From Bifidobacterium rousetti (GTDB lineage Bacteria; Actinomycetota; Actinomycetes; Actinomycetales; Bifidobacteriaceae), in the NCBI RefSeq assembly GCF_008698235.1, contig NZ_PEBH01000013.1, forward strand, positions 1 through 59,322: a stretch of 59,322 nt of DNA, given 5' to 3'. Both the position numbers and the translations under genes were made by a program. Position 1 is the first letter of the stretch. Each line of letters begins with the position of its first letter. The notes under the pieces were generated by a model. That model ran no database searches. It saw nothing but the letters and a program-made list of their open reading frames with translations, and had not been told where the DNA came from. Positions 9,673-21,960 of the stretch are shown in pieces.

Positions 9673-10938
9673 ATGGAAGCTGAAGTCCGCATCGAACGGT
9701 ACGCCGATCAGGGACGCTGCGTCGCGCACATCGACGGCCGCGTCGTGTTCGTCCGCTTCGCCCTGCCCGGCGAACTCGTGCGCGTCGTGCTCGACGAGCC
9801 GCACGACCGCGACGAACGGTTCTGGACCGCGGAGGTCGTCGAGGTCATCGAGCCGAGCGAGGACCGCGTCGAACCCGCGTGGCCGCTCGCCGGCCCGCTC
9901 GCGATGGGCGGGGGAGTGGGCGGCGCCGACCTCGTCCATGTCTCCCTGCCCGGCCAGCTCAAGTGGAAGGCCGTGACCGTCAGCGAGCAGATGAGCCGCC
10001 TCGGCCACGTCGACGTCACCGTGCCGGTCGAACGCGCCGACGGCGACGAGGCGCTCGGCGGACTCCACTGGCGCACCCGCATCGAGATGATCGCCGATGA
10101 CGAGGGACGCCCGTCGATGCGCCGCCGCGGCTCCCACACGCGCGTGCCGATCGATACGATGCCGCTCGCCACGCGCGGTCTGCTCGACGTGGCCGAAAGG
10201 CATCATGTCTGGGACGGCGGGTTCACGCCCGGCGCGCAGATCCGCCTGTCCGTGCCCGAACCCCGCACCGACGCGCCGCGCGGCGACGACTACGCCGTCC
10301 TCGTCGACGGCGAGCTCACCCACGGCAGCGGCACGCTCAGCGAACAGGTCACCGTCGCGGGCATCACCTTCACGTACGAGGTCGACGCCAACGGCTTCTG
10401 GCAGATCCACCGTCAGGCGCCCGTCGCCCTCGCCAACCACGTCATCGACCTGACCCGCGGCGAGCTCGACGGCGCCGCATCGGCCGTCATCTGGGACCTC
10501 TACTCCGGCTCCGGCCTGTTCACCTTGCCGCTGGCGACGCTCACCACCGACCGCACGCGCGTGTTCAGCGTCGAGGGCGGACGCACCGCCGTCAAGAGCC
10601 AGCAGCGCAACCTGCGCGCGCTGGGGCTCAACGACGTGGACGCCCGATGCGGCGACGTCGCGAAGACACTCGCGCACGTGCCGGCGAACTTCGCCCGCCC
10701 CGACGTGGTCGTCCTCGACCCGCCGCGCGCCGGCGCCCACGCCAAGGTCTGCCGGCAGATCGCCGAAGCCGGACCGCGATCCGTCATCTACATCGCCTGC
10801 GACCCGACCAGCCTCGCCCGCGACACCGGCACGTTGACCTCGCTCGGCTACACGCTCGCCGACATCCGCGCCTACGACATCTACCCGATGACCCACCACG
10901 TCGAAACCGTCGCCCTCTTCCGCAAGGACGCGGCGTGA
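9673..10938 (+). CDS. RNA (uracil-C5-)-methyltransferase, TrmA/RumA family, with TRAM domain
   Basis: SAM-dependent enzyme that makes 5-methyluridine in RNA. The 421-residue protein begins with a TRAM RNA-binding domain (about 1-60, GRCVAHIDGRVVFVRFALPGE). The Rossmann methyltransferase follows: motif I DLYSGSGLFTLPLA, motif IV VVLDPPRAGAH, and the catalytic cysteine in YIACDPTSLARDTGTL. The four-Cys iron-sulfur cluster of E. coli RlmD is not evident, so it belongs to the Fe-S-free group common in Gram-positive bacteria. Whether the target is tRNA or 23S rRNA cannot be told. The start at 9673 has AAAGGAA upstream; its stop overlaps the next start by 4 nt. Confidence 0.9.
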   Translation: MEAEVRIERYADQGRCVAHIDGRVVFVRFALPGELVRVVLDEPHDRDERFWTAEVVEVIEPSEDRVEPAWPLAGPLAMGGGVGGADLVHVSLPGQLKWKAVTVSEQMSRLGHVDVTVPVERADGDEALGGLHWRTRIEMIADDEGRPSMRRRGSHTRVPIDTMPLATRGLLDVAERHHVWDGGFTPGAQIRLSVPEPRTDAPRGDDYAVLVDGELTHGSGTLSEQVTVAGITFTYEVDANGFWQIHRQAPVALANHVIDLTRGELDGAASAVIWDLYSGSGLFTLPLATLTTDRTRVFSVEGGRTAVKSQQRNLRALGLNDVDARCGDVAKTLAHVPANFARPDVVVLDPPRAGAHAKVCRQIAEAGPRSVIYIACDPTSLARDTGTLTSLGYTLADIRAYDIYPMTHHVETVALFRKDAA

Positions 10939-11513
10939 CACCGCCGCGTGCTGGCGGTCGCGCGTCCGCGGCCCTCGCCTGCGCAGCCGCGTGCCTCGCC
11001 CTGACCGCCTGCACGCCGGCCGGCAAGGCCGTCGGCGACACGCAGACCACCCAGCCCGAGGTCGCGCACGTCGGCATCCAACGCAACGAGGCGCGCATCG
11101 CGCTCATCGGCTCGCCGACCGCCGCCGCCGACAAGCCGGTCCTCGACGCGATGGGAGACACCGACATCCAGACCATCTACGTCTCCTCGAAGAAGTCCAA
11201 GGATCCCGACGCCGCGCGGCGTCAGGGCGTCGAGGACATGGTCGACCGCGTCGTCAACCTCATCGTCGTCTCCGACCTCGATGTCTCGGCCGACGCCTCC
11301 GGCTGGGACGCCGCGCTCGGCTCCGCACGCGAGGCCGGCATCCCCGTCGCCCTGCTCAACCCGGTCCACGCCCCCGATGACGCCACGCTCTACGCCGCGA
11401 CCCTCGTCCTCAACGACCGCGCCGCCGACGCCACCAAAATCGACGACGCGATGATGACCATCCTCAACGACGAGCCGCACGAGCGCGAGATCGTCGTCAC
11501 GACGATAAGGTAA
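10935..11513 (+). CDS. Putative lipoprotein of unknown function
   Basis: 192-residue protein starting at GTG 10935, overlapping the methyltransferase stop (GTGA). An arginine-containing n-region, an alanine-rich hydrophobic core and the lipobox LTAC indicate a secreted lipoprotein. The mature part has alternating beta/alpha character (ARIALIGSPT, NLIVVSDLDVS, GIPVALLNP) that recalls one lobe of periplasmic-binding or LacI-type sugar-binding folds, but it is too short for a full two-lobe protein. No family was recognised. The ATPase gene begins 5 nt downstream, so the two are probably coupled. Confidence 0.65.
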   Translation: MTPPRAGGRASAALACAAACLALTACTPAGKAVGDTQTTQPEVAHVGIQRNEARIALIGSPTAAADKPVLDAMGDTDIQTIYVSSKKSKDPDAARRQGVEDMVDRVVNLIVVSDLDVSADASGWDAALGSAREAGIPVALLNPVHAPDDATLYAATLVLNDRAADATKIDDAMMTILNDEPHEREIVVTTIR

Positions 11514-11518
11514 GCAGC

Positions 11519-14116
11519 ATGAGCGATATGCCGAAGATCGATGAGCCTGGCCTGAACGCCGACGAGGTGGCGCAGCGGGTGGCGGCGGGGGCCGTCAACC
11601 GGGTGAAGGACTCGACGTCGCGGTCGGTGAAGGACATCGTGCGCGCGAACGTGTTCACGCTGTTCAACGGGATCATCCTCGCCGCGATGGTCATGGTCCT
11701 CGTCACCGGATCGTGGAAGGACGCCGTCTTCGGCTTCGTGATCATCATCAACACGGGCATCGGCATCGTCACCGAGCTCAGGGCGAAGCGCACGCTCGAC
11801 AAGCTGTCCATCCTCGTGGCCTCCGACTGCCTCGTGCGCCGCGACGGACACGACGTCGAGATCCCGCACGACGGGATCGTCATGGACGACCTCCTGTGGA
11901 TACGATCCGGCGAGCAGGTGCCCGCTGACGCCGAGATCGTCTCCAGCTGGGGGCTGGAGGTCGACGAGTCGATGCTGACCGGCGAATCGCGCACCGTGCG
12001 CAAGAAGCCGGGCGACGACGTGTACTCCGGGTCCACCGCCGTCTCGGGGCTCGCGCTCGCGCGGGTCACGGCGGTCGGGGAGCGGTCCTACGCGGCGACG
12101 CTCACCGCGAAGGCGAAGGTGTACCGCAAGACCGTGTCCGATCTCAGCAGGGGCATCAACACGATCCTCAAGTTCATGACGTTCCTCGTGGTGCCGCTGT
12201 GCATCCTGCTCGTCCTGTCGCAGATCCACACGGTCGGCGGCTGGGGCGTCGCGCTCGCGACCGGCCAGTGGCGGCAGGCGGTGGTCTCCGCCGTGGCGGG
12301 TGTCGTCGGCATGATCCCCGAGGGACTCGTGCTGCTCACCTCGCTCAACTTCGCGGTCGCGGCGATGCGGCTCGCACGACACCAGACCCTCGTGCAGGAG
12401 CTCGAGTCGGTGGAGACACTGGCGCGCGTCGACTGCCTGAACCTCGACAAGACCGGCACGATCACCGACGGCGGCATCGCCTTCGACAGGATCGTCATGC
12501 TGGACGACGCAAACGACGAGTCCGGGAACAGGGCCGCACGCGAGGCCGCGCAGGCGCTGTACGACCTCGCGAACGAGGAGCAGCCCAACGGCACCGGCCG
12601 CGCCGTGCTCGACGGGCTGGGGGAGCGCGGGTACGGGCCCGGCGAGATCGCCCGTCGCGTGCCGTTCTCGTCCGCGCGCAAATGGAGCGCGATCGTGCGC
12701 GCCGGAGCCGGTACCGGAGTCGGCGCTGGGGCCAGTGCCGGAAACGCGACGGAGACCTGGTACATGGGCGCGCCCGAGGTGATCCTCGCCGCGCTCGAGG
12801 GCGATCGGACGGCGGATCGGCGACCCGCCCGCGCCGCGATCCTCGAACAGGTCAACACGTACGCGCGGCAAGGCAACCGCGTGCTGCTCATCGCCTGCGC
12901 ACGGACGGCCGATGCGGCTAATACGGCCAATGCGTCCAATGCGTCCAATGTGTTCAATGCGCATGGCGGCGATGCCCCCGCCGCGCAGTCCGACGACGAC
13001 CCCATGCTCGACCCGAACGCCGAACCGGTCGCGCTCGTGCTGTGCTCCGAACGCATCCGACCGGACGCCGAGCGGACCCTCGCATGGTTCCGCGAGCAGG
13101 GCGTGCGCTGCCGCGTCATCTCCGGCGACAACCCCGTCACCGTCGGCGCCATCGCCCGCCGGGTGCGGCTCACGGGCGAGCGCGAACCCGTCACGCTGGA
13201 CGCGCGCGAACTGCCCGACGACGTCAACGAGGTCGCCCGCCTGCTCGAGGACGTCGACGTGATCGGCCGCGTCCTGCCCGACCAGAAGAAGCTCATCGTC
13301 GACGCCCTGCACGCGCGCGGCTACACGGTCGCGATGACCGGCGACGGCGTCAACGACGCGCTCGCCATCAAGGAGGCCGACCTCGGCATCGCGATGGGCA
13401 ACGCCGCGCCCGCCACCAAGGCCGTCGCGCAGGTCGTGCTCGTCGACTCGAAGTTCAGCCACCTGCCCGACGTGGTCGCCCGCGGCCGGCAGGTCATGGC
13501 CAACATGGAACGGGTCGCCGGCCTGTTCCTCGTCAAGACCGTCTACTCGGCGCTGATCTCGCTGGGCGTCGTGCTCACGCGGATCCCGTACCCGTACCTG
13601 CCGCGCCACATCACCTACATCGGCGCGCTCACCATCGGCGTGCCCGCCTTCATCCTCGCGCTCGCGCCGAACACGCGCAAATACATCCCCGGCTTCCTCG
13701 GGCGCGTCGTGCGCTTCGCCCTGCCGGGCGGCATCGCCACCGGCCTGTCCGTGCTCATCGCCGCATGGAGTCTGCCGTCCATCATGGGCTGGGACGTGAC
13801 CGACGCCGCCGACCTCGCGCGGCTGCGCGCCACCGAGGCGATCATCCTGTTCGTCATGGGCGTGTTCGTGCTCGCCCGCGTCGCCCGGCCGCTCAATGGC
13901 TGGAGGGGCGCGCTGGTCGCCGTCCTCGCCGCGGCCGGCGTCATCGGCATGCTCATCCCGTTCGTCGCGCGCTTCTTCGCCCTCATCATCCCCACCGGCT
14001 CCACACTCACCGCCACGCTGATCGCGCTCGCCGGGGCCGCCGTGATCTTCGCCCTGTGCCTGTTCGCCGTGCCCGCGCTCACCCACGCGATCGCGGAACG
14101 GCGCTTCCACCGCTGA
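11519..14116 (+). CDS. Cation-transporting P-type ATPase, CtpE-like
   Basis: Membrane pump that uses an aspartyl-phosphate cycle. The 865-residue protein has the A-domain TGES loop near residue 154, the phosphorylated Asp near 310 in DKTGTITDG, and the P-domain hinge GDGVNDALAIKEADLGIAMG near 607, with about ten hydrophobic segments. The N-terminal helix pattern (VKDIVRANVFTLFNGIILAA) matches the mycobacterial CtpE group, which has been linked to calcium uptake; the ion here is inferred. No heavy-metal CXXC or CPC motif is present, which argues against copper or cadmium. The nucleotide-binding domain holds two low-complexity stretches, including Asn/Ala/Ser repeats encoded at about 12,911-12,960. 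Confidence 0.9.
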   Translation: MSDMPKIDEPGLNADEVAQRVAAGAVNRVKDSTSRSVKDIVRANVFTLFNGIILAAMVMVLVTGSWKDAVFGFVIIINTGIGIVTELRAKRTLDKLSILVASDCLVRRDGHDVEIPHDGIVMDDLLWIRSGEQVPADAEIVSSWGLEVDESMLTGESRTVRKKPGDDVYSGSTAVSGLALARVTAVGERSYAATLTAKAKVYRKTVSDLSRGINTILKFMTFLVVPLCILLVLSQIHTVGGWGVALATGQWRQAVVSAVAGVVGMIPEGLVLLTSLNFAVAAMRLARHQTLVQELESVETLARVDCLNLDKTGTITDGGIAFDRIVMLDDANDESGNRAAREAAQALYDLANEEQPNGTGRAVLDGLGERGYGPGEIARRVPFSSARKWSAIVRAGAGTGVGAGASAGNATETWYMGAPEVILAALEGDRTADRRPARAAILEQVNTYARQGNRVLLIACARTADAANTANASNASNVFNAHGGDAPAAQSDDDPMLDPNAEPVALVLCSERIRPDAERTLAWFREQGVRCRVISGDNPVTVGAIARRVRLTGEREPVTLDARELPDDVNEVARLLEDVDVIGRVLPDQKKLIVDALHARGYTVAMTGDGVNDALAIKEADLGIAMGNAAPATKAVAQVVLVDSKFSHLPDVVARGRQVMANMERVAGLFLVKTVYSALISLGVVLTRIPYPYLPRHITYIGALTIGVPAFILALAPNTRKYIPGFLGRVVRFALPGGIATGLSVLIAAWSLPSIMGWDVTDAADLARLRATEAIILFVMGVFVLARVARPLNGWRGALVAVLAAAGVIGMLIPFVARFFALIIPTGSTLTATLIALAGAAVIFALCLFAVPALTHAIAERRFHR

Positions 14117-14255
14117 ACGCGCGCCGGACGCGCCGGATCGAGCCGCGCATTGTCTCACCTTTCAAGCCGACACGCCAGAGGAAAAGTAACGTACCCGTAC
14201 CATTCGGAGTGGATAATCAACGGCATCAGAAGCCGACCAAGATTCCGGAGGAAGT

Positions 14256-16973
<2,718 letters not shown>

Positions 16974-17013
16974 TCCTCGAGATCCGCATCGAGATCCGCA
17001 TCGCATGAGGCGT

Positions 17014-17059
17014 GACGGCCGCGGGGCTTTCGGGAATCTCCCGGAAACCCGCGGCCGTC
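17014..17059 (+). terminator. Terminator-like hairpin after acnA
   Basis: GACGGCCGCGGG (17014-17025) pairs perfectly with CCCGCGGCCGTC (17048-17059), with a further inner stem TTTCGGGA/TCCCGGAAA. A short GTTTCC follows. Just before it, the 11-mer GATCCGCATCG is repeated in tandem at 16981 and 16993. Confidence 0.75.
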
Positions 17060-17108
17060 GGCGTTTCCGCGCCCGACGTCACGCGCGTTGTCCAACGGGT
17101 GTGGGGTG

Positions 17109-18128
17109 ATGGAGACCATGGCAACAACGGCAGGGAACGCGGCATTGCGCGTGGTGTTCGGCGGAGACGCATACCTCAACGGGCGAACCGCTAGGGAACT
17201 GCGCGACAAGGCGCTCGAGGGCCGCCCCGATGCGGAGCTCATCGAACTGGACGCGGCGTCGGCCGACCGGTACGCCTTCGACGAGGCCGTCAGCCCGTCG
17301 CTCCTGGCCGAGACCGCGGTCGTGACCGTCGACAACCTCCAGTCCGCAGACGAGAAGCTCGGCGAGGCGATGGTCGCCTACGTCAAGGAGTCGAAGGACG
17401 ACCCCAACGCGAGCGTCGTCATCTGCCGGCACGAGGGCGGCAACAAAGGCAAACGGCTCGTCGACCAGCTGGTCAGGGCCGGCGCGCAGAAGGTCGAGGT
17501 GGCCGATCTCAAGAAACCGGAGGCGAAACTCAACTTCGTGCTTTCCCGGTTCGAACGGCTCGGCCGGCGCATCGAACCGATCGCCGCCCAACAGCTCGTC
17601 GACGTGCTCGGCGAACGCACCGGCGAACTCGACGCGATGTGCGGCCAGCTGTGCTTCGACTTCGACGACGATCCGATCGGACTGGACCGCGTCAACCAGT
17701 ATCTGACCGCCAACCCGCAGGTCACCGGATTCGCCGTCGCCGACGCCGCGCTGGCCGGACGCACCGCCGACGCGATCGTCATGATGCGATCCGCCGTCGA
17801 ACAGGGCACCGCGCCGATCGCGCTGATCGGCGCGCTCGCCATGAAGCTCAGGACCCTGGCCAAGGCGTCCGCCCTCAAATCGGGGGAGATCTCGGCCTCC
17901 GAGGCGGGCATGCCGAGCTGGATGCTCAAGAAGATCCGGCTCGGCGGATGGACGTCGCAGGGACTCGCGAACTGCATCCGCATGCTCGCGTGGGCCGACG
18001 AGCAGAGCAAGACCAACGGCGGCGACCCGATGTACGCGCTCGAACGCAGCATCGAGACGATCGCGGTGAAGGGACGGACCGACATGCAGGGAGGACGATA
18101 CGGATATGGACGTGGATATGACAGGTGA
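17109..18128 (+). CDS. holA: DNA polymerase III delta subunit
   Basis: Clamp-loader subunit that opens the beta sliding clamp during replication. The 339-residue protein has the delta N-terminal domain (LRVVFGGDAYLNGRTARELRDKAL, LAETAVVTVDNLQ), the AAA-like middle domain and the C-terminal collar domain (IALIGALAMKLRTLAKASALK). The start is uncertain: ATG 17109 or ATG 17118, which sit among poor ribosome-binding sites (GGGG before the first, GGAG only 3 nt before the second). The C-terminal 23 nt overlap tsaE, so the two genes are translationally linked. Confidence 0.88.
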   Translation: METMATTAGNAALRVVFGGDAYLNGRTARELRDKALEGRPDAELIELDAASADRYAFDEAVSPSLLAETAVVTVDNLQSADEKLGEAMVAYVKESKDDPNASVVICRHEGGNKGKRLVDQLVRAGAQKVEVADLKKPEAKLNFVLSRFERLGRRIEPIAAQQLVDVLGERTGELDAMCGQLCFDFDDDPIGLDRVNQYLTANPQVTGFAVADAALAGRTADAIVMMRSAVEQGTAPIALIGALAMKLRTLAKASALKSGEISASEAGMPSWMLKKIRLGGWTSQGLANCIRMLAWADEQSKTNGGDPMYALERSIETIAVKGRTDMQGGRYGYGRGYDR

Positions 18129-18753
18129 GAACGTGAGCGGGACGGCCGGCGGAACATCCGGCGTGACGGCCGGCGGTGTGACCCGCGTCGAGGTGCCCAC
18201 TGGCGGTGACATGCGCGCATTGGGCCGACGCATCGCCGCGCATGTGCACGGCGGCGACGTGCTGCTTCTGTCCGGTCCGCTCGGCGCCGGCAAGACCACG
18301 CTCGCGCAGGGCTTCGGCGAAGGACTCGGCATCGGCGAGCCGATCGTCTCGCCCACGTTCACCATCGCCCGCGAACTGAACGGCCGATTCGCCGACGGCG
18401 CCCCCGCGCATTTCGTGCACGTCGACGCCTACCGTTTGGGCGGCGCCGACTACGCGCCAGGACAGGCCGCCGTCGACCGGCTCCTCGACGAACTCGAATC
18501 GCTCGGCCTCGACGAGGAACTCGAGGACACCAGCGACGACACCGTCGTGCTCATGGAATGGGGCGAGCAGATGGTCGCCGCGCTCGCGCCCGAACGTCTG
18601 GAGATCCACATCGAACGTCCGCTGGACGCCCTCGGCGCAGGTATCGGCGTCGCCGGCGGCGTGTCCGGCCCCGACGGCGAGATCACCGGCGACGGCGTGC
18701 GCGTCGTCACGCTCGTGCCCGTCGGGCCGCGCTGGAGCGGGTTCGCACTGTAG
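18106..18753 (+). CDS. tsaE: tRNA t6A biosynthesis ATPase TsaE
   Basis: P-loop ATPase that activates the TsaB-TsaD complex in making threonylcarbamoyl-adenosine at position 37 of ANN-decoding tRNAs. Walker A is GPLGAGKTT; SPTFTIARE and FVHVDAYRL are the other family signatures. It is 215 residues, longer than E. coli TsaE (153), because of a Gly/Ala/Thr-rich N-terminal leader of about 30 residues and a C-terminal Gly-rich loop. The start at 18106 is supported by AGGGAGG at 18088-18094, and it overlaps holA. It opens the tsaE-tsaB-rimI-tsaD cluster. Confidence 0.92.
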   Translation: MDVDMTGENVSGTAGGTSGVTAGGVTRVEVPTGGDMRALGRRIAAHVHGGDVLLLSGPLGAGKTTLAQGFGEGLGIGEPIVSPTFTIARELNGRFADGAPAHFVHVDAYRLGGADYAPGQAAVDRLLDELESLGLDEELEDTSDDTVVLMEWGEQMVAALAPERLEIHIERPLDALGAGIGVAGGVSGPDGEITGDGVRVVTLVPVGPRWSGFAL

Positions 18754-18767
18754 CGGGTTCGCACTGC
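18736..18767 (+). repeat. 16-bp tandem duplication across the tsaE stop codon
   Basis: AGCGGGTTCGCACTGT (18736-18751) is followed directly by AGCGGGTTCGCACTGC (18752-18767), one mismatch. The tsaE stop codon lies at the junction, so the duplication could have been created without changing the protein. Confidence 0.7.
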
Positions 18768-18862
18768 AGCGTCGGTTCTCCCGTCCCGGTGTACACTCGC
18801 TAGAGGTTTCCGGAGCCGTCCGGGCGCCGGGACGGACACTGTTGCGAAGAGCGGGAGGTCGC

Positions 18863-19708
18863 ATGGGCTGCACACTGGTGATCGATACGTCATACGGTTC
18901 GACCGTGGGCGTCGTGGGGCATGAGCCGATCATCGAAACCGATTCGCGCACCCACGTCGAGCGTCTCCAGCCCAACATCGCGCGGGCGATCGGGGACGCC
19001 GGACTTACGCCCGCCGACATCGACACCATCGTCGTGGGCACCGGTCCCGCGCCGTTCACCGGACTGAGGGCCGGCATCGTCGCAGCCAAGGCGATCGCGT
19101 TCGCCACCGGCGCCACGCTCATCGGACAGAACATCCTCGACGCGCAGGGCGAGATGGCGTACCGTGCGGGGGAGGAGGTCTACGGCGACGGCGAACGCAG
19201 CCGTCACGTCACCCTGTGCGTCAACGACGCGCGACGCAAGCAGCTGTACTTCTGCCTCAACCACGGAACCATCTCGCTGCCCGAGCGCGAGGCGGCCGAC
19301 AACCGCTGGATCGCGATGGACATCGACTATCCCGAGCGCATCGTCGAACGCGTCAACGAGACCGTGCGCGCGCACGCCGAACGCGACGGCGTCGACTACG
19401 TCGTCGACGTGATCGGACACGGCGCAGCCAAATACGCCGCCGCATGGCAGGGTCTGGAACACCCCGGCGAGGTGAGCGACCGGTCCGTGCTGGACCTCGG
19501 CGCCGAAGGCCTCGCCATATTCGCCGAAACCGCATTGGGACGGACCGCGCGCGGTGACGGGCAGCCGCCGGTCGAGCCCCTCTACCTGCGCCGGCCGGAT
19601 GCGGAGATCCCCGCGCCCCTGAAGCACGTCCTCGGCCACGAAGGCGCCACGCGCAAGGACGAGACCGAGGCCGGAGCCAATACCGAGGCGGAAGGTCCAC
19701 AGGCATGA
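18863..19708 (+). CDS. tsaB: tRNA t6A biosynthesis protein TsaB
   Basis: Inactive paralogue of TsaD that scaffolds the threonylcarbamoyl-transfer complex. It has the ASKHA fold opening LVIDTSYGSTVGVV and the conserved block VVGTGPAPFTGLRAGIVAAKAIAF. The 281-residue length includes a C-terminal charged tail. The start at ATG 18863 was preferred over an upstream TTG because GGGAGG lies just before it and the family starts here. A TACACT -10-like box is at 18792-18797. Its last codons overlap rimI (ATGA). Confidence 0.9.
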   Translation: MGCTLVIDTSYGSTVGVVGHEPIIETDSRTHVERLQPNIARAIGDAGLTPADIDTIVVGTGPAPFTGLRAGIVAAKAIAFATGATLIGQNILDAQGEMAYRAGEEVYGDGERSRHVTLCVNDARRKQLYFCLNHGTISLPEREAADNRWIAMDIDYPERIVERVNETVRAHAERDGVDYVVDVIGHGAAKYAAAWQGLEHPGEVSDRSVLDLGAEGLAIFAETALGRTARGDGQPPVEPLYLRRPDAEIPAPLKHVLGHEGATRKDETEAGANTEAEGPQA

Positions 19709-20388
19709 CGCAACCGACGCACCTGATGCAGTCGACGCAACCGACACAGGCCGGGCTGCGCATCACGCCCATCGACGAACTCGACCGCGACGTCATCGTC
19801 GAAGCCATCGCCCGGCTCGAACGCGAACTGTTCGGCCGCGGCGCATGGAGCGAGAACATGGTGCGCGAGGAACTCGCCGCCCCCGCCCGCACCTACTACG
19901 TGTGCGTGGACGACAACGGCAGCAGGTCCTCTCTGACAAAGGGGCCGTCGACGCAGCCGACCGGGGGAGAGACCACGGCACAGGCTTTCGAGAACGCCCC
20001 CGCCATCGTCGGATACGCCGGCTTCTGGTACGACGGCGACGACGCGGAACTCATGACCATCGGCGTCGCCGTCTCCCACCAGCGCCGGGGCATCGCCGCA
20101 CGCCTGCTCGCCACGCTCGTCGACGAGGCGGAAAAACAGGGCGCCGCACGCATGCTGCTCGAGGTGCGCGTCGACAACGACCCCGCGCTCGCGCTGTACC
20201 GGCGATTCGGGTTCACACGCATGGGACTGCGCAAACGCTACTACCAGCCCGGCAACATCGACGCATACACGATGGCGCTGGACCTGAAGCCGCGCGTGGT
20301 CGGCTTCCAGACGGGGGCGACGGACGCGCGACCGGAGCAGCATGAGCATAACGAGCAGAACGACAAGCAGAAAGAGGACGACAGATGA
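19705..20388 (+). CDS. rimI: GNAT N-acetyltransferase RimI (ribosomal protein S18-type)
   Basis: Acetyl-CoA dependent N-terminal acetyltransferase. The acetyl-CoA pyrophosphate loop is visible as HQRRGIAARLL, followed by LLEVRVDNDPALALYRRFGF and GLRKRYYQP, all typical of RimI. At 227 residues it is longer than usual (about 150). There is a Gln/Thr-rich N-terminal extension encoded by repeated GACGCAACCGAC-like units, a Ser/Thr-rich insertion near residue 75, and an acidic/Gln tail. It overlaps tsaB and tsaD by ATGA junctions, the standard actinobacterial arrangement. Confidence 0.88.
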   Translation: MTQPTHLMQSTQPTQAGLRITPIDELDRDVIVEAIARLERELFGRGAWSENMVREELAAPARTYYVCVDDNGSRSSLTKGPSTQPTGGETTAQAFENAPAIVGYAGFWYDGDDAELMTIGVAVSHQRRGIAARLLATLVDEAEKQGAARMLLEVRVDNDPALALYRRFGFTRMGLRKRYYQPGNIDAYTMALDLKPRVVGFQTGATDARPEQHEHNEQNDKQKEDDR

Positions 20389-21428
20389 GCGAACCCGTGG
20401 TGCTGGGCATCGAATCGACCTGCGACGAGACCGCAGCCGCCATCGTGCGCGGACGCACACTCGTATCCAACGTGGTCTCCTCCTCGATGGAGGAACACGC
20501 GCGCTACGGCGGCGTCATCCCCGAAATCGCCTCGCGCGCGCACGCCGAGGCGTTCGTGCCGTGCGTCTCCAAGGCGCTCGCCGACGCGAACATGGAGCTG
20601 TCCGACGTGGACGCGATCGCCGTGTCCGCCGGTCCGGGGCTTGCCGGCTGCCTCGCGGTCGGCGTCTCCGGCGCGAAGGCCCTCGCGTGGGCGTCCGGCA
20701 AGCCGCTGTACGGCATCAACCATGTGATCGGGCACATCGCGGTCACCCAGCTGCAGTTCGGCCCGTTCCCGCCCGACACACTCGCCCTGATCGTCTCCGG
20801 CGGCCACACGTCGCTGCTGCACGTCGAGGACGTGGCGCGGCGCATCGACGTGGTCGGCACCACGCTCGACGACGCGGCCGGGGAGTGCTTCGACAAGGTC
20901 GCGCGCCTTCTGGGATTCCCCTATCCGGGTGGCCCGCACATCGACCGTCACGCGCAGCACGGCGACCCGCATGCCATCAAGGTGCCGCAGGGCCTGACCC
21001 AGGGGCAGGCCGGCGCGAGGCACCCGTACGATTTCAGCTTCTCCGGTGTCAAGACCGCCGTCGCCCGCTGGGTGGAGGGGGAGCAGGCCGCAGGCCGCGC
21101 GATCCCCGTCGATGACGTGTGCGCCTCGCTCGCCGACTCTGTGGCCACGGTGCTCGCGAAGAAGGCGATGCGTGGCTGCCGCCAGTACGGCTCCGACACG
21201 CTGATCGTCGGCGGCGGGTTCTCCGCGAATTCGCAGCTGCGCGCCAAGCTGCTGCAGTACGGGCGCAGCAACGGCGTCGAGGTGCGCATCCCCGAACTGA
21301 AGCTGTGCACCGACAACGGAGCGATGGTCGCCATGCTCGGCGTGAACCTCGTCGAGGCCGGCGTCCGTCCCAGCGCGCCCGATTTCCCGATCGACTCCGC
21401 GATGCCGCTGACCAAGGTGTCGATGTAG
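20385..21428 (+). CDS. tsaD: tRNA N6-threonylcarbamoyladenosine transferase TsaD
   Basis: Catalytic subunit that transfers threonylcarbamoyl from TC-AMP to A37 of tRNA. The 347-residue product has the opening VLGIESTCDETAAAIV, the metal-binding HVIGH near residues 116-120, SGGHTSL, and the C-terminal CTDNGAMVA. Usual length. It closes the t6A cluster. Two tRNA-Asn(GUU) genes, whose products carry t6A37, follow within 110 nt but have their own promoter. Confidence 0.95.
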   Translation: MSEPVVLGIESTCDETAAAIVRGRTLVSNVVSSSMEEHARYGGVIPEIASRAHAEAFVPCVSKALADANMELSDVDAIAVSAGPGLAGCLAVGVSGAKALAWASGKPLYGINHVIGHIAVTQLQFGPFPPDTLALIVSGGHTSLLHVEDVARRIDVVGTTLDDAAGECFDKVARLLGFPYPGGPHIDRHAQHGDPHAIKVPQGLTQGQAGARHPYDFSFSGVKTAVARWVEGEQAAGRAIPVDDVCASLADSVATVLAKKAMRGCRQYGSDTLIVGGGFSANSQLRAKLLQYGRSNGVEVRIPELKLCTDNGAMVAMLGVNLVEAGVRPSAPDFPIDSAMPLTKVSM

Positions 21429-21463
21429 GAGGTTTCCTTGCGCCGCAAGGGGACACGCCGTAT

Positions 21464-21493
21464 TTGGAGTTTCCGCTCATCTTGCGGTAAAGT
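21464..21493 (+). promoter_or_regulatory. Promoter for tandem tRNA-Asn genes
   Basis: TTGGAG (21464-21469), an 18-nt spacer and TAAAGT (21488-21493). The predicted transcript starts near 21500, about 37 nt before the first tRNA. Confidence 0.55.
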
Positions 21494-21536
21494 ATCCGTC
21501 TTGTGCGAACGGGAGTGATCCCGTGAAGCAAGCCAT

Positions 21537-21609
<73 letters not shown>

Positions 21610-21657
21610 CGTTGCCTTTCAGGTCGCAAGCCCTGCGAAAAGGCGATAATTGAATAT

Positions 21658-21730
<73 letters not shown>

Positions 21731-21738
21731 CCTGTCGG

Positions 21739-21762
21739 AAGCCCCGGGTTCGCCCGGGGCTT
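21739..21762 (+). terminator. Rho-independent terminator after tRNA-Asn pair
   Basis: Perfect 10-bp stem AAGCCCCGGG / CCCGGGGCTT closed by a TTCG tetraloop and followed by TCTTGTTT. One of the clearest terminators in the window. Confidence 0.93.
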
Positions 21763-21960
21763 TCTTGTTTCCGCGAGCCTTTCGGACCTTGGCGGATCTT
21801 GGTGGCAAATCGGAATTGAGATACCGTCGCCATGGCAATGGAAAAGTCCGGGGAATGTGGCTCCTTCAGCGCTGGTCCCGAGGTTTCTGGATCGGTATCC
21901 TAATATCCTATGGACACGGGGCTCGGGCATATCGGAGCTGCGTCGTGAGAGGAGATGGTC

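Noticed and set aside
9673..10938. Iron-sulfur RlmD-type enzyme
   Set aside because: The four-cysteine cluster motif is not visible in the N-terminal half.
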